NCBI RefSeq assembly: GCF_019145205.1
Contig: NZ_JAHSTT010000002.1
Span: forward strand, 124,001-188,000
Source: Pseudomonas khavaziana
Lineage (GTDB): Bacteria > Pseudomonadota > Gammaproteobacteria > Pseudomonadales > Pseudomonadaceae
Reading direction: 5' to 3'
DNA length: 64,000 bases
This document shows positions 10,601 to 22,021 of this stretch, one piece after another (position 1 is the stretch's first letter; every line of letters starts with the position of its first letter). The translations under genes and the position numbers were made by a program. The notes beneath the pieces are model-generated. The model worked only from the letters and a program-made list of their open reading frames with translations. It was not told the DNA's origin and did no database searches.

Positions 10601-12145
10601 ATGCAGCAACTCAATCCTTCCGAAATAAGTGAAATTATCAAGGGCCGCATCGACAAGCTCGATGTGACCTCCCAAGCCCGTAACGAAGGCACTGTCGTCA
10701 GCGTATCTGACGGCATCGTGCGGATTCACGGTCTGGCCGACGTAATGTACGGCGAGATGATCGAGTTTCCGGGCGGCGTCTACGGTATGGCCCTCAACCT
10801 GGAGCAAGACTCCGTAGGTGCCGTTGTATTGGGCGCGTACACCAGTCTGGCTGAAGGCATGAGCGCCAAGTGCACAGGCCGCATCCTGGAAGTTCCGGTT
10901 GGTAAGGAACTGCTGGGTCGCGTAGTCGACGCACTGGGTAACCCTGTTGACGGTAAAGGTCCACTGGGCAACACCGAGACCGACGCGGTCGAGAAAGTTG
11001 CTCCAGGCGTGATCTGGCGTAAGTCGGTAGACCAGCCTGTACAGACTGGCTACAAGGCTGTCGATGCCATGATCCCAGTCGGCCGTGGCCAGCGTGAGCT
11101 GATCATCGGTGACCGTCAGATCGGTAAAACCGCTCTGGCGATCGACGCGATCATCAACCAGAAAGACAGCGGCATTTTCTGCGTCTACGTAGCTATCGGT
11201 CAGAAGCAATCGACCATCGCCAACGTAGTTCGCAAGCTGGAAGAAAACGGCGCCCTGGCCAACACGATCATCGTGGCTGCCAGTGCTTCGGAATCTCCTG
11301 CGCTGCAATTCCTGGCACCGTACTCCGGCTGCACCATGGGTGAATTCTTCCGCGACCGCGGTGAAGACGCGCTGATCGTTTATGACGATCTGTCCAAGCA
11401 AGCAGTGGCTTATCGCCAGATTTCCCTGCTGCTGCGCCGTCCACCAGGCCGTGAAGCTTACCCAGGCGACGTGTTCTATCTCCACTCCCGTCTGCTGGAG
11501 CGCGCATCCCGCGTTTCGGAAGAATACGTAGAGAAGTTCACCAACGGCGCAGTGACCGGCAAAACCGGTTCCCTGACCGCACTGCCGATCATCGAAACCC
11601 AGGCTGGCGACGTTTCCGCGTTCGTTCCGACCAACGTGATTTCCATCACCGACGGTCAGATCTTCCTGGAATCGGCCATGTTCAACTCCGGGATCCGTCC
11701 TGCTGTGAACGCCGGTGTTTCGGTATCCCGTGTGGGTGGTGCCGCTCAGACCAAGATCATCAAGAAGCTCTCCGGTGGTATCCGTACCGCTCTGGCTCAG
11801 TACCGTGAACTGGCGGCATTCGCCCAGTTCGCTTCTGACCTGGACGAAGCGACCCGTAAGCAACTTGAGCATGGTCAGCGCGTTACCGAGCTGATGAAGC
11901 AGAAGCAATACGCCCCGATGTCGATCGCTGACATGGCGTTGTCGCTGTATGCCGCTGAGCGTGGGTTCCTGACCGACGTTGAAATCGCCAAGGTCGGCAG
12001 CTTTGAACAAGCGCTGATTGCTTACTTCAACCGCGATCACGCCGAATTGATGGCGAAGATCAACGTGAAGGGTGACTTCAATGACGATATCGACGCTGGC
12101 ATGAAAGCCGGTATCGAGAAGTTCAAGGCCACCCAAACCTGGTAA
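10601..12145 (+). CDS. atpA: F0F1 ATP synthase subunit alpha
   Basis: Non-catalytic nucleotide-binding subunit of F1. The Walker A 'GDRQIGKT' is at residues 170-177. The conserved segments '[15 protein letters not shown]' and '[17 protein letters not shown]' are intact, the latter holding the arginine-finger region. 514 aa, full length. A GC-rich hairpin follows the stop codon before atpG. Confidence 0.98.
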   Translation: MQQLNPSEISEIIKGRIDKLDVTSQARNEGTVVSVSDGIVRIHGLADVMYGEMIEFPGGVYGMALNLEQDSVGAVVLGAYTSLAEGMSAKCTGRILEVPVGKELLGRVVDALGNPVDGKGPLGNTETDAVEKVAPGVIWRKSVDQPVQTGYKAVDAMIPVGRGQRELIIGDRQIGKTALAIDAIINQKDSGIFCVYVAIGQKQSTIANVVRKLEENGALANTIIVAASASESPALQFLAPYSGCTMGEFFRDRGEDALIVYDDLSKQAVAYRQISLLLRRPPGREAYPGDVFYLHSRLLERASRVSEEYVEKFTNGAVTGKTGSLTALPIIETQAGDVSAFVPTNVISITDGQIFLESAMFNSGIRPAVNAGVSVSRVGGAAQTKIIKKLSGGIRTALAQYRELAAFAQFASDLDEATRKQLEHGQRVTELMKQKQYAPMSIADMALSLYAAERGFLTDVEIAKVGSFEQALIAYFNRDHAELMAKINVKGDFNDDIDAGMKAGIEKFKATQTW

Positions 12146-12150
12146 GCCGC

Positions 12151-12174
12151 AGCGGGAGCCGCAAGGCTCCCGCT
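12151..12174 (+). other. GNRA-capped hairpin between atpA and atpG
   Basis: AGCGGGAGCC (12151-12160) and GGCTCCCGCT (12165-12174) form a perfect 10-bp stem closed by a GCAA tetraloop. There is no T-tract, so it should not terminate fully. It could set relative mRNA levels of alpha and gamma. Confidence 0.55.
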
Positions 12175-12195
12175 TGCTAACCTGATAGGTGTTAC

Positions 12196-13056
12196 ATGGC
12201 AGGCGCAAAAGAGATTCGCAGTAAGATTGCGAGCATCAAAAGCACGCAAAAAATTACCAGCGCCATGGAAAAAGTGGCGGTCAGCAAAATGCGCAAGGCA
12301 CAAATGCGCATGGCTGCTAGCCGTCCTTATGCGGAGCGTATCCGCCAGGTAATTGGGCATCTGGCCAACGCCAACCCGGAATACCGCCACCCGTTCATGA
12401 TCGAGCGCGCCGTAAAGCGTGCAGGTTATGTGGTAGTGAGCAGTGACCGTGGTTTGTGCGGTGGTCTGAATACCAACCTGTTCAAGGCCCTGGTCAAGGA
12501 CATGGCGGTAAACCGCGAAAACGGCGTCGAGATCGATCTGTGTGTTGTTGGTAGCAAGGGTGCGGCCTTTTTCCGCAACTTCGGCGGTAACGTCGTTGCA
12601 GCTATCAGCCATCTGGGTGAAGAGCCGTCGATCAATGATTTGATCGGCAGTGTGAAGGTGATGCTGGATGCGTACCTGGAAGGCCGGATTGACCGCCTGT
12701 CCGTGGTATCCAACAAGTTCATCAACACCATGACCCAGCAGCCAACCGTGGAGCAATTGATTCCACTGGTGGCGACCCCGGATCAGGAACTCAAGCACCA
12801 CTGGGACTACCTCTACGAACCAGACGCCAAAGAGCTGCTTGACGGCTTGATGGTGCGCTACGTGGAGTCGCAGGTGTACCAGGCGGTGGTCGAGAACAAC
12901 GCAGCTGAACAAGCGGCGCGGATGATCGCGATGAAAAACGCTACCGATAACGCCGGTGATCTGATCAGCGATTTGCAGCTGATCTACAACAAGGCGCGTC
13001 AGGCTGCGATCACCCAAGAGATCTCGGAAATCGTCGGCGGCGCTGCCGCGGTTTAA
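12196..13056 (+). CDS. atpG: F0F1 ATP synthase subunit gamma
   Basis: Central rotor shaft of F1. The N-terminal helix '[27 protein letters not shown]' and the C-terminal '[38 protein letters not shown]' form the characteristic antiparallel coiled coil. 286 aa, normal. It is followed by atpD after 27 bp. Confidence 0.97.
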   Translation: MAGAKEIRSKIASIKSTQKITSAMEKVAVSKMRKAQMRMAASRPYAERIRQVIGHLANANPEYRHPFMIERAVKRAGYVVVSSDRGLCGGLNTNLFKALVKDMAVNRENGVEIDLCVVGSKGAAFFRNFGGNVVAAISHLGEEPSINDLIGSVKVMLDAYLEGRIDRLSVVSNKFINTMTQQPTVEQLIPLVATPDQELKHHWDYLYEPDAKELLDGLMVRYVESQVYQAVVENNAAEQAARMIAMKNATDNAGDLISDLQLIYNKARQAAITQEISEIVGGAAAV

Positions 13057-14460
<1,404 letters not shown>

Positions 14461-14465
14461 TCCTG

Positions 14466-14483
14466 GCGCCCGGAAACGGGCGC
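14466..14483 (+). other. GNRA-capped hairpin between atpD and atpC
   Basis: GCGCCCG (14466-14472) and CGGGCGC (14477-14483) pair around a GAAA tetraloop in the 44-bp gap before atpC. It matches the style of the atpA-atpG hairpin. Not followed by T residues. Confidence 0.5.
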
Positions 14484-14504
14484 TCATCAGGTTGAGGCAA
14501 TCAG

Positions 14505-14921
14505 ATGGCTATGACAGTCCATTGCGATATCGTCAGCGCGGAAGGGGAAATCTTCTCCGGTCTGGTAGAAATGGTGATTGCACACGGCGAACTCGGTGAC
14601 CTGGGTATTGCCATGGGCCACGCGCCATTGATCACCAGCTTGAAGCCAGGTCCGATCACTCTGACCAAGCAAGGCGGGGAAAAGGAGGTGTTCTACATCT
14701 CTGGTGGTTTCCTCGAGGTTCAGCCGAACATGGTCAAGGTACTTGCCGACACCGTGCAACGTGCTGGCGACCTGGATGAAGCCTCCGCTCAGGAAGCCGT
14801 CAAGGCTGCCGAGAAGGCGCTGAACGAAAAAGGCGCAGACTTCGACTACAGCGCTGCTGCAGTTCGTCTGGCCGAGGCTGCAGCTCAGCTGCGCACGCTC
14901 CAGCAGATCCGCAAGAAGTAA
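14505..14921 (+). CDS. atpC: F0F1 ATP synthase subunit epsilon
   Basis: Regulatory epsilon subunit of the rotor. The N-terminal beta-sandwich ('[15 protein letters not shown]...[19 protein letters not shown]') and a two-helix C-terminal domain are both present, about 138 aa. The ATG at 14505 is used; a second ATG two codons on is possible. Last gene of the operon, followed by a strong terminator. Confidence 0.96.
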   Translation: MAMTVHCDIVSAEGEIFSGLVEMVIAHGELGDLGIAMGHAPLITSLKPGPITLTKQGGEKEVFYISGGFLEVQPNMVKVLADTVQRAGDLDEASAQEAVKAAEKALNEKGADFDYSAAAVRLAEAAAQLRTLQQIRKK

Positions 14922-14956
14922 GCGGCCATGCCGTTACGCTTCATGCGTGATTGATT

Positions 14957-14990
14957 AAAAAGGGTAGCCTCGGCTACCCTTTTTCTTTTT
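14957..14990 (+). terminator. Rho-independent terminator of the atp operon
   Basis: AGGGTAGCC (14961-14969) and GGCTACCCT (14972-14980) form a stem preceded by A residues and followed by TTTTCTTTTTTT. This is a textbook intrinsic terminator. Confidence 0.92.
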
Positions 14991-15044
14991 TTGCAAAACA
15001 CTTCTTTGGTCTGAACCCGGACCGCCCAGGATTGGTAGCCATTC

Positions 15045-16412
15045 ATGTCTCTTGAAATCGTCATTCTCGCCGCAGGCCAGGGCACTCGTATGCGTTCGGC
15101 CCTGCCCAAGGTGCTGCACCCGGTTGCCGGCAATTCCATGCTGGGCCATGTTATCCACAGCGCCCGCCAACTGGACCCGCAGCGCATTCACGTGGTGATC
15201 GGTCACGGTGCCGATGTGGTGCGTGAACGCCTCGCCGCAGACGACTTGAATTTCGTTCTACAAGACAAACAACTCGGCACCGGCCACGCCACTGCGCAGG
15301 CTGTACCCTTCATCACAGCTGATACCGTGCTGATCCTATATGGCGACGTACCGCTGATCGAAGTCGAAACCCTGCAACGTCTGCTCAAGCATGTCGTGCC
15401 TGGGCAGATGGGCCTGCTCACCGTTGAGCTGGACGACCCTACCGGTTACGGCCGCATCGTGCGTAATGCCGACGGCAAGGTTGCCGCTATCGTCGAGCAT
15501 AAGGATGCCAGCGAAGCCCAGCGCGCCATTACTGAAGGCAACACGGGCATTCTTGCCGTGCCTGCCGATAAGCTGGGCGACTGGATGAGCCGTCTGTCCA
15601 ACAACAATGCCCAAGGCGAGTACTACCTCACCGATGTGATCGAAATGGCTGTGAGTGATGGCCTGCTGGTCGCCACCGAGCAGCCCCACGACCCGATGGA
15701 AGTGCAGGGCGCCAACGACCGCAAGCAGCTCGCAGAGCTGGAGCGTCACTACCAACTGCGTGAAGGCCTGCGTCTGATGGCCCAGGGCGTGACCCTGCGT
15801 GACCCGGCGCGTTTCGATGTGCGTGGCGAAGTGTCGGTGGGCCGCGACGTGCTGATCGATATCAACGTGATCCTCGAAGGCCGCGTGATCATTGAAGACG
15901 ACGTGGTCATCGGCCCGAACTGCGTGATCAAGGACAGCACCTTGCGCAGAGGCGTGGTGGTTAAGGCTAACAGCCATATCGACGGTGCCGTGATGGGCGA
16001 GGGTAGCGATGCGGGGCCGTTTGCACGGTTGCGTCCGGGTACTGTGATGGGCGTGAGAGCGCACGTTGGCAATTTCGTCGAGCTGAAAAACGCGAAAATG
16101 GGTGACGAAGCGAAGGCCGGCCACTTGGCTTACCTCGGTGATGCAGTGATCGGTGCTCGCAGCAACATTGGCGCCGGTGCAATCACCTGTAACTACGACG
16201 GCGCCAACAAATACCAGACGACTATTGGTGAAGACGTATTTATCGGCTCAAACAACTCGTTGATTGCGCCGGTCACCATTGGTGATGGTTCAAACACTGC
16301 GGCAGGTTCCACCATCAACCAGGATGTGGATAAATCTCAGTTGGCCGTCGCCCGTGCCCGTCAGCGCAATATCGACGGTTGGAAGCGCCCGGTAAAAATC
16401 AAGAAGACCTGA
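15045..16412 (+). CDS. glmU: Bifunctional GlmU: GlcN-1-P acetyltransferase / GlcNAc-1-P uridylyltransferase
   Basis: Makes UDP-GlcNAc for peptidoglycan and LPS. The uridylyltransferase domain starts with 'LAAGQGTRM' (about 8-16) and includes 'YGDVPLI'. The C-terminal half is a left-handed beta-helix ('[19 protein letters not shown]', '[15 protein letters not shown]') with the acetyltransferase active site. 455 aa, full length. glmS, which makes the precursor, is 1 kb downstream. Confidence 0.97.
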   Translation: MSLEIVILAAGQGTRMRSALPKVLHPVAGNSMLGHVIHSARQLDPQRIHVVIGHGADVVRERLAADDLNFVLQDKQLGTGHATAQAVPFITADTVLILYGDVPLIEVETLQRLLKHVVPGQMGLLTVELDDPTGYGRIVRNADGKVAAIVEHKDASEAQRAITEGNTGILAVPADKLGDWMSRLSNNNAQGEYYLTDVIEMAVSDGLLVATEQPHDPMEVQGANDRKQLAELERHYQLREGLRLMAQGVTLRDPARFDVRGEVSVGRDVLIDINVILEGRVIIEDDVVIGPNCVIKDSTLRRGVVVKANSHIDGAVMGEGSDAGPFARLRPGTVMGVRAHVGNFVELKNAKMGDEAKAGHLAYLGDAVIGARSNIGAGAITCNYDGANKYQTTIGEDVFIGSNNSLIAPVTIGDGSNTAAGSTINQDVDKSQLAVARARQRNIDGWKRPVKIKKT

Positions 16413-16444
16413 TTTATCCACAGCCTCGCCAGCAGCAAGACTCC

Positions 16445-16537
16445 AATGTGGGAGGGGGCTTGCTCCCGATAGCGGTGGTTCAGTCACATATACATTGGCT
16501 GACACACCGCCATCGGGAGCAAGCCCCCTCCCACATT
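16445..16537. repeat. REPIN, family A (GTGGGAGGGGGCTTGCTCCC type)
   Basis: Two inverted copies of a REP-like sequence (AATGTGGGAGGGGGCTTGCT... at the left and its complement at the right) flank a short variable centre. The same unit recurs at 26900-26991 and 59633-59726 in this window. It fills the gap between glmU and the DeoR-type gene. Such doublets are mobilised by a RAYT transposase encoded elsewhere. Confidence 0.9.
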
Positions 16538-16630
16538 TTGCCTGCATTATTTAGAGATCTCACTTGACGATCTTTCGCCAATAGGTTTTGATTGCCTTCG
16601 TTATCTTTCGAAACGAAACTTATCATCACC

Positions 16631-17398
16631 ATGTCGAAACGAAATACACCCCAACGACGCCACAATATCCTCACTTTGCTCAATGAACAGGGCGAAGTCA
16701 GTGTGGACGAATTGGCCAAGCGTTTCGAAACTTCGGAGGTGACCATCCGCAAGGATCTTGCCGCCCTCGAAAGCAATGGCCTGCTCCTGCGTCGCTACGG
16801 TGGCGCAATCACCATGCCCCAGGAGCTGGTAGGCGACGCCGCACAACCCATCTCGGCTTACAAGCGCGCCATCGCGCGTGCGGCAGTGGTGCGTTTGCGC
16901 GAACACGCACGCATCATCATCGACAGCGGCAGCACCACCGCCGCCATGATCCCCGAACTGGGCCATCAGCCCGGCCTGGTGGTGATGACCAACTCCCTGA
17001 ACGTGGCCCGCGCCTTGAGCGAACTGGAACATGAACCTGTGCTGTTGATGACTGGCGGAACCTGGGACCCGCATTCGGACTCGTTCCAGGGCCAGGTCGC
17101 CGAGCAGGTGCTGCGCTCCTACGACTTCGACCAACTATTCATCGGTGCCGATGGCATCGATCTGCAGCGTGGCACCACCACCTTCAACGAATTGCTGGGC
17201 TTGAGCCGCGTCATGGCCGAGGTCGCCCGTGAAGTGGTGGTGATGGTCGAATCCGACAAGATCGGCCGCAAGATTCCCAACCTGGAACTGCCCTGGAGCA
17301 GCGTCCATACCCTGATTACCGATGATCGCCTGCCGCTTGAGGCCCGCGACCAGATCCAAGCCCGCGGCATTACGCTGATATGCGCGGCCATCATCTAG
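16631..17398 (+). CDS. DeoR/GlpR-family transcriptional regulator next to glmS
   Basis: Probable repressor of sugar or amino-sugar metabolism. The N-terminal winged helix-turn-helix is clear ('[36 protein letters not shown]', about 25-60). The C-terminal sensor domain has the DeoR-type phosphosugar pocket ('[15 protein letters not shown]', '[17 protein letters not shown]'). 255 aa from the ATG at 16631. It lies between glmU and glmS and ends 10 bp before glmS, so a role sensing GlcN-6-P or a related phosphosugar and tuning glmS is inferred. Confidence 0.92.
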   Translation: MSKRNTPQRRHNILTLLNEQGEVSVDELAKRFETSEVTIRKDLAALESNGLLLRRYGGAITMPQELVGDAAQPISAYKRAIARAAVVRLREHARIIIDSGSTTAAMIPELGHQPGLVVMTNSLNVARALSELEHEPVLLMTGGTWDPHSDSFQGQVAEQVLRSYDFDQLFIGADGIDLQRGTTTFNELLGLSRVMAEVAREVVVMVESDKIGRKIPNLELPWSSVHTLITDDRLPLEARDQIQARGITLICAAII

Positions 17399-17408
17399 GA
17401 GAAATACC

Positions 17409-19241
17409 ATGTGTGGAATTGTTGGCGCAGTCGCCGAACGTAACGTTACTGCCATCCTGATCGAAGGCCTCAAGCGTCTGGAGTACCGCGGCTATGACAG
17501 CGCCGGTGTGGCCGTCTTCACCAACGCCGGCAAGCTGGAGCGCATGCGCCGCCCGGGCAAGGTCAGCGAGCTGGACCAAGCCCTGGCTGGCGAGCCGCTG
17601 GTAGGTCGCCTAGGGATTGCCCACACGCGTTGGGCCACCCACGGTGCGCCCTGCGAGCGTAACGCTCACCCGCACTTCTCCGGTGACCTGGCGGTGGTAC
17701 ACAACGGCATCATCGAAAACCATGAAGTGCTGCGCGAACAGCTCAAGGGGCTGGGCTACGTATTTACTTCGGATACCGACACCGAAGTGATCGCCCACCT
17801 GCTCAACCACAAGCTCAAGGACCACAGTGACCTGACCACCGCCCTCAAGGCCACCGTCAAGGAGTTGCATGGCGCCTACGGCCTGGCGGTAATCAGCGCC
17901 AGCCAGCCTGACCGCGTCGTGGCAGCCCGTAGCGGCAGCCCGCTGGTAATCGGCCTGGGCCTGGGCGAGAACTTCCTTGCCTCCGACCAACTGGCCCTGC
18001 GCCAGGTGACCGACCGCTTCATGTACCTGGAAGAAGGCGACATTGCCGACATACGCCGTGAAAGCGTGCAGATCTGGGACGTTAACGGCCAGTCCGTCGA
18101 GCGCGAAGCCGTGCAATACCGCGACGGTGCCGAAGCCGCTGACAAGGGCGAGTTCCGCCACTTCATGCTCAAGGAAATCCACGAGCAGCCATCGGTGGTG
18201 CAGCGCACCCTGGAAGGTCGCCTAAGCCAGAACCAAGTGCTGGTCAACGCCTTCGGCCCGCAAGCCGCCGAACTGTTCGCCAAAGTGCGCAATGTGCAGA
18301 TCGTCGCCTGCGGCACCAGCTACCACGCCGGCATGGTCGCCCGTTACTGGCTGGAAGAACTGGCGGGCATTCCGTGCCAGGTCGAAGTCGCCAGCGAGTT
18401 CCGCTATCGCAAAGTGGTGGTGCAGCCCGACACCCTGTTCGTGACCATCTCCCAGTCCGGCGAAACCGCCGACACCCTGGCCGCTCTGCGCAACGCCAAG
18501 GAACTCGGCTTCCTCGGCAGCCTGGCCATCTGCAACGTCAGCATCAGCTCCCTGGTGCGTGAATCCGACCTGACCCTGCTGACCCAGGCCGGTCGCGAAA
18601 TCGGCGTAGCCTCGACCAAAGCCTTCACCACCCAACTGGTGGGCCTGCTGCTGCTGACCCTGTCCTTGGGCCAAGTACGCGGCACCCTCGCCGAGGGCGT
18701 CGAAGCCACTCTGGTAGAAGAACTGCGTCGTCTGCCGACCCGCCTGGGTGAAGCCTTGGCCATGGACAGCACCGTGGAAAAAGTCGCCGAGCTGTTCGCT
18801 GACAAGAACCACACCCTGTTTCTGGGCCGTGGCGCGCAATACCCGGTGGCGATGGAAGGTTCGCTGAAACTCAAGGAAATCTCGTACATCCACGCCGAAG
18901 CCTACCCGGCCGGCGAGCTCAAGCACGGCCCATTGGCCCTGGTGGATGATGACATGCCGGTGGTCACCGTCGCGCCGAACAACGAACTGCTGGAGAAGCT
19001 CAAGTCCAATCTGCAGGAAGTCCGCGCCCGTGGCGGCCAACTGATCGTCTTCGCGGACGAGAAGGCGGGCATGACCAATGGTGAGGGCACCCACGTGATC
19101 AACATGCCACACATCCACGACACCCTGTCGCCGATCCTCTACACCATCCCGCTGCAGTTGCTGTCGTACTACGTTGCCGTGCTCAAAGGCACTGACGTTG
19201 ACCAGCCGCGTAACCTGGCGAAGTCGGTGACAGTGGAGTAA
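17409..19241 (+). CDS. glmS: Glutamine--fructose-6-phosphate aminotransferase (isomerizing)
   Basis: Makes glucosamine-6-phosphate from fructose-6-phosphate and glutamine, the first step to UDP-GlcNAc. The N-terminal nucleophile Cys2 is present (MCGIVGAV), with '[14 protein letters not shown]' and '[10 protein letters not shown]' of the glutaminase domain. Two SIS domains follow ('[16 protein letters not shown]', '[13 protein letters not shown]', '[28 protein letters not shown]'), ending in 'LAKSVTVE'. 610 aa. A strong terminator follows. The short 10-bp leader rules out a glmS ribozyme. Confidence 0.98.
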   Translation: MCGIVGAVAERNVTAILIEGLKRLEYRGYDSAGVAVFTNAGKLERMRRPGKVSELDQALAGEPLVGRLGIAHTRWATHGAPCERNAHPHFSGDLAVVHNGIIENHEVLREQLKGLGYVFTSDTDTEVIAHLLNHKLKDHSDLTTALKATVKELHGAYGLAVISASQPDRVVAARSGSPLVIGLGLGENFLASDQLALRQVTDRFMYLEEGDIADIRRESVQIWDVNGQSVEREAVQYRDGAEAADKGEFRHFMLKEIHEQPSVVQRTLEGRLSQNQVLVNAFGPQAAELFAKVRNVQIVACGTSYHAGMVARYWLEELAGIPCQVEVASEFRYRKVVVQPDTLFVTISQSGETADTLAALRNAKELGFLGSLAICNVSISSLVRESDLTLLTQAGREIGVASTKAFTTQLVGLLLLTLSLGQVRGTLAEGVEATLVEELRRLPTRLGEALAMDSTVEKVAELFADKNHTLFLGRGAQYPVAMEGSLKLKEISYIHAEAYPAGELKHGPLALVDDDMPVVTVAPNNELLEKLKSNLQEVRARGGQLIVFADEKAGMTNGEGTHVINMPHIHDTLSPILYTIPLQLLSYYVAVLKGTDVDQPRNLAKSVTVE

Positions 19242-19260
19242 GCCTTACTGACGTACCCAA

Positions 19261-19290
19261 AAGGGGCTGTTTTCAACAGCCCCTTTTTTA
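19261..19290 (+). terminator. Rho-independent terminator after glmS
   Basis: GGGGCTGTT (19263-19271) and AACAGCCCC (19275-19283) form a stem with a 3-base loop followed by seven T residues. Confidence 0.92.
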
Positions 19291-19325
19291 CGTTTTGGAT
19301 TCGCTCAATTCAAGGATGCGTATTG

Positions 19326-19691
19326 ATGCAAAACCCTCCTGTTATCGTCCACGCACTTTTGCACAATCGTCGGTTCGTGGTCGCCAACAACGCCCAAGGG
19401 TTGTCCGGTACCGGCACCGTGTTTCATTACCACGTCGAAGACAGCGTGATTTCCAGCACTTACCAGGGTGGCCGGATTCGTCTGGGTACGCAGATCGGAA
19501 GGGTGACCGGCCCAGATACCATCGAGCTGCTCTATCACTGCCTGACCTTGGAAGGGGAATTGCTCGCTGGGTGGTCACGCGGCACGGTCGGTGTGGATCA
19601 CACCGGGCGCACCACGCTGAGTTTCGTTTGGGGCTGGCTGTCAGGTGCGACAGGCGGCGGCGAGTCCAGCTATATCGAGATCACTGTTTAA
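19326..19691 (+). CDS. Conserved hypothetical protein
   Basis: A 121-aa protein starting at an ATG (19326). It has no signal peptide or membrane segment. The sequence is rich in beta-strand-like stretches ('FHYHVEDSVISSTYQGGRIRLGTQIGRV', 'IELLYHCLTLEGELLAGWSRG'). This suggests a small beta-barrel or lipocalin-like fold, though I do not recognise the family with certainty. Codon use matches its neighbours. It stands alone between the glmS terminator and the REPIN/IS insertion. Confidence 0.75.
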   Translation: MQNPPVIVHALLHNRRFVVANNAQGLSGTGTVFHYHVEDSVISSTYQGGRIRLGTQIGRVTGPDTIELLYHCLTLEGELLAGWSRGTVGVDHTGRTTLSFVWGWLSGATGGGESSYIEITV

Positions 19692-19872
19692 AGAGCCCGC
19701 AGCCGCATTTACTGTAGGAGCGAGCTTGCTCGCGAAAAACGTCAACAATAACGCGTGCTTTCTGAATAAACGCGGCGCCTGTGAGTTTTTCGCGAGCAAG
19801 CTGAACTGGCCTAATGATTTTGGACACTTCAATCGGGCGCTATGATAGCGCCCAAATATGAGGTGTTTGGAT

Positions 19873-20175
19873 ATGCGTAAATCTTATTCGAGTGAGTTCA
19901 AGCTCAAGGCTGCCAGCATGGTGCTGGATGAAGGCCAGCCGGTTACTGAGGTCTGTGCCAGCCTGGATATCGGCCCCACAGCCCTACGCCGCTGGATCGA
20001 TCAAGTGCAAAAAGAACGCTTGGGCTCGACTCCGGTAGGGGCCAAGGCGATTACCGCTGATCAACGAGAAATCCAGAGGCTCAAAGCTCTGCTTAGAGAG
20101 AAAGACCTGGATATCGAAATCCTAAAAAAGGCCAGTGCTCTCCTGCTTTTGGACGCCAAAGATCATTCACGCTGA
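19873..20175 (+). CDS. IS3-family transposase OrfA
   Basis: DNA-binding half of the transposase. The helix-turn-helix is 'SSEFKLKAASMVLDEGQPVTEVCASLDIGPTALRRWIDQVQKE', followed by the leucine zipper 'EIQRLKALLREKDLDIEILKKA'. About 100 aa from the ATG at 19873, which has GAGG at suitable distance; an ATG at 19858 would add five residues. A AAA AAG (20124-20130), in phase near the end, is the slippery heptamer for -1 frameshifting into orfB. Confidence 0.92.
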   Translation: MRKSYSSEFKLKAASMVLDEGQPVTEVCASLDIGPTALRRWIDQVQKERLGSTPVGAKAITADQREIQRLKALLREKDLDIEILKKASALLLLDAKDHSR

Positions 20176-20219
20176 TCGATGAGCTGGACGAGCAGTACGG
20201 CGTTAAAAGGTGTTGTCGG

Positions 20220-21008
20220 GTGTTTGGGATCAACCGCAGTAGCTTCTACGCCTGGCGCCAGCGCAAAGGCAGAGCAAATCCCGAACGGGACAAGCTCAAA
20301 GCCGCGCTGGTCAGGCACCACAAGGCGTCCAGAGAGTCGGCCGGCGCACGTACTTTGTCCAAGGAGCTACAAGCCAAAGGGCATCGTATCGGACGTTACA
20401 TGGCTCGCAGTTTGATGCGTGAAGCTGGCATCGCTAGTCGTCAGCGCAGGCGCCATAAGTACAAGTCGCCGGGCGTGGAGGCCTTGGTAGCGCCGCACAT
20501 GCTCAAGCGGAAATTTGACGTGACGGCGGTTAATCAGGTGTGGTGTGGCGACGTGACTTACATCAAGGTCGGCAAGCGGTGGATGTACTTCGCAGCCATT
20601 TTGGATCTGTACGCTCGCAGGATCGTAGGCTGGTCGTTCTCGATGATTTCCGATGCCAACCTGACCTGCGAAGCACTAGGCATGGCAGTGGAGCTACGTG
20701 GCCATCCTCAGGATGTGTTGTTTCATTCTGACCAAGGTTGTCAGTACACCAGTCATAAATTCAGAAATTTGCTGCTGAAACATGGATTTAGGCAAAGCAT
20801 GAGTCGTAAAGGCGAGTGCTGGGACAACGCTCCAATGGAGCGTTTCTTTGGCAGTTTGAAGTCGGAGTGGGTGCCTGAAGCGGGTTACAAACTCGAACAT
20901 GAGGCCCGAGCAGACGTGCAGCGCTATGTCTCGCGCTACAACATCAGCAGACCTCATAGCTACAACGACTACCGGTCGCCGGTCTCGAAGGAAAGGTTGG
21001 CGGCGTGA
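20220..21008 (+). CDS. IS3-family transposase OrfB (DDE catalytic part)
   Basis: Catalytic half of the transposase with an rve integrase core. 'HTH_21'-like 'ALVRHHKASRESAGARTLSKELQAKG' comes first. The catalytic residues sit in 'VWCGDVTYIKVG' (D), 'FHSDQGCQYTS' (D) and 'NAPMERFFGSLKSE' (E). The frame is -1 relative to orfA and is open back to the slippery site at 20124-20130, so the active enzyme is the OrfAB fusion. The GTG at 20220 is only a nominal start. No internal stop or truncation is visible. Confidence 0.92.
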   Translation: MFGINRSSFYAWRQRKGRANPERDKLKAALVRHHKASRESAGARTLSKELQAKGHRIGRYMARSLMREAGIASRQRRRHKYKSPGVEALVAPHMLKRKFDVTAVNQVWCGDVTYIKVGKRWMYFAAILDLYARRIVGWSFSMISDANLTCEALGMAVELRGHPQDVLFHSDQGCQYTSHKFRNLLLKHGFRQSMSRKGECWDNAPMERFFGSLKSEWVPEAGYKLEHEARADVQRYVSRYNISRPHSYNDYRSPVSKERLAA

Positions 21009-21087
21009 ACCTTAATCAGTGTCCAAGATTACTTGACCAGTTCAAGCTCGCTCCTACATGGGGCATTGGGTTTGAGAAAGGGGTGGC

Positions 21088-22020
21088 TCAGGTCCACCAG
21101 TAGCGTACGAGGTGAAAGAATATCGGCGCCGCAAAGCACACCGAATCGAGCCGATCCAGCATCCCGCCGTGCCCTTCGATCATATGCCCCCAATCCTTCA
21201 CGCCGCGGTCACGCTTGATCGCCGACATCACAATCCCGCCGGCAAAGCCCAGCAAGTTGATCAGCAGCGCGATCAGGAACGACTGCCAAGGGTTGAACGG
21301 CGTGGTCCACCACAGCGCTGCACCGATCAGTGACGACAACAGTATCCCGCCGACAAAACCTTCCACGGTTTTCGACGGTGACAGGTTGGGCGCGATCTTG
21401 TGTTTGCCGAACAGCTTGCCGCATACGTACTGCAATACGTCTGACAGTTGCACCACGATCACCAGGTAGGCGATCAGCAACAGGTTGCGGCCTTCGTAGC
21501 CAGGAATGTCCAGCGTCAGCAGGGCGGGGACGAAGGACACGCAGAACACCGCGATCATCAGCCCCCATTGCACCTTCGAGGCGCGTTCCAGGAAGTGTGT
21601 GCTGTCGCCGCCCAGGGAGGCGAGGATCGGCAGCAGCAGGAACACGTACACCGGGATGAAGATCGAGAACAGCCCATACCAGTCGGCGTAGATCAGCACA
21701 TATTGCAGCGGCAGGGCGAGGTAGAACGCGGCCACCAGGGCCGGGTAGTCGCTGCGGCGGGTTGGGGTGAGGGTGAGGAATTCTCGCAGGGCGTAGAACG
21801 ACACGGCATAGAACAACAGGATCACCGCGCCGGTGCCGAGCCAGAAGGCGATGCCGATCACCACCACCATCACCCACCAGGCGTTGATGCGGGCGTTGAG
21901 GTTGTCGATCACCGCATTGGGGCTTCCACGGGTGCGCAGTTTGAGGATCAGGCCAATCAACGAGGCGATGACCAGGATCGCGCCGATGCCGCCGAATAAC
22001 ATCAGGGTTTGGCTATCCAT
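21088..22020 (-). CDS. ynbB: Phosphatidate cytidylyltransferase (CdsA-like, YnbB type)
   Basis: Converts phosphatidic acid and CTP to CDP-diacylglycerol in the inner membrane. About eight membrane segments are visible. The CDP-DAG synthase signature near the C-terminus is nearly complete ('SAIKRDRGVKDWGHMIEGHGGMLDRLDS' region), with Glu where most family members have Pro before GHGG. 'SDVLQYVCGKLFGKHKIAPNLSPSKTVEG' is also typical. 310 aa from the ATG at 22020; the upstream extension lacks any support. Size and neighbours match E. coli YnbB, a paralogue distinct from the housekeeping CdsA. Last gene of the six-gene operon. Confidence 0.88.
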   Translation of the reverse strand: MDSQTLMLFGGIGAILVIASLIGLILKLRTRGSPNAVIDNLNARINAWWVMVVVIGIAFWLGTGAVILLFYAVSFYALREFLTLTPTRRSDYPALVAAFYLALPLQYVLIYADWYGLFSIFIPVYVFLLLPILASLGGDSTHFLERASKVQWGLMIAVFCVSFVPALLTLDIPGYEGRNLLLIAYLVIVVQLSDVLQYVCGKLFGKHKIAPNLSPSKTVEGFVGGILLSSLIGAALWWTTPFNPWQSFLIALLINLLGFAGGIVMSAIKRDRGVKDWGHMIEGHGGMLDRLDSVCFAAPIFFHLVRYWWT

Positions 22021-22021
22021 C

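Larger units (their letters stand above)
19803..21043 (+). mobile_element. IS3-family insertion sequence (complete, 1241 bp, 5-bp target duplication)
   Basis: The ends are imperfect inverted repeats of 26 bp, reading GAACTGG... inward from 19803 and from 21043; both include TTGGACACT about 15 bases in. The element is flanked by direct repeats AAGCT at 19798-19802 and 21044-21048. It holds orfA and orfB in IS3 layout with an A6G slippery site. It looks intact and recent. I infer the exact ends from the restored REPIN; if the ends were taken at the inner TG...CA, no direct repeat would remain. Confidence 0.88.
19713..21058. repeat. REPIN, family B, interrupted by the IS3-type element
   Basis: The left arm TGTAGGAGCGAGCTTGCTCG starts at 19713 and the unit continues to 19802. 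The matching right arm resumes after the IS at 21044 (AAGCTCGCTCCTACA). Deleting the IS and one AAGCT copy restores a normal REPIN like the intact one at 53138-53236. Confidence 0.85.

Noticed and set aside
10307..12208. 633-codon open frame on the minus strand across atpH/atpA
   Set aside because: It is antisense to the clear atpA gene. Long antisense frames come from the strong codon bias of highly expressed genes. It has no ribosome site and its protein resembles no family.
17399..17408. Possible glmS ribozyme leader
   Set aside because: Only 10 bp separate the DeoR-type gene and glmS, far too short for the ribozyme, which is known from Gram-positives.
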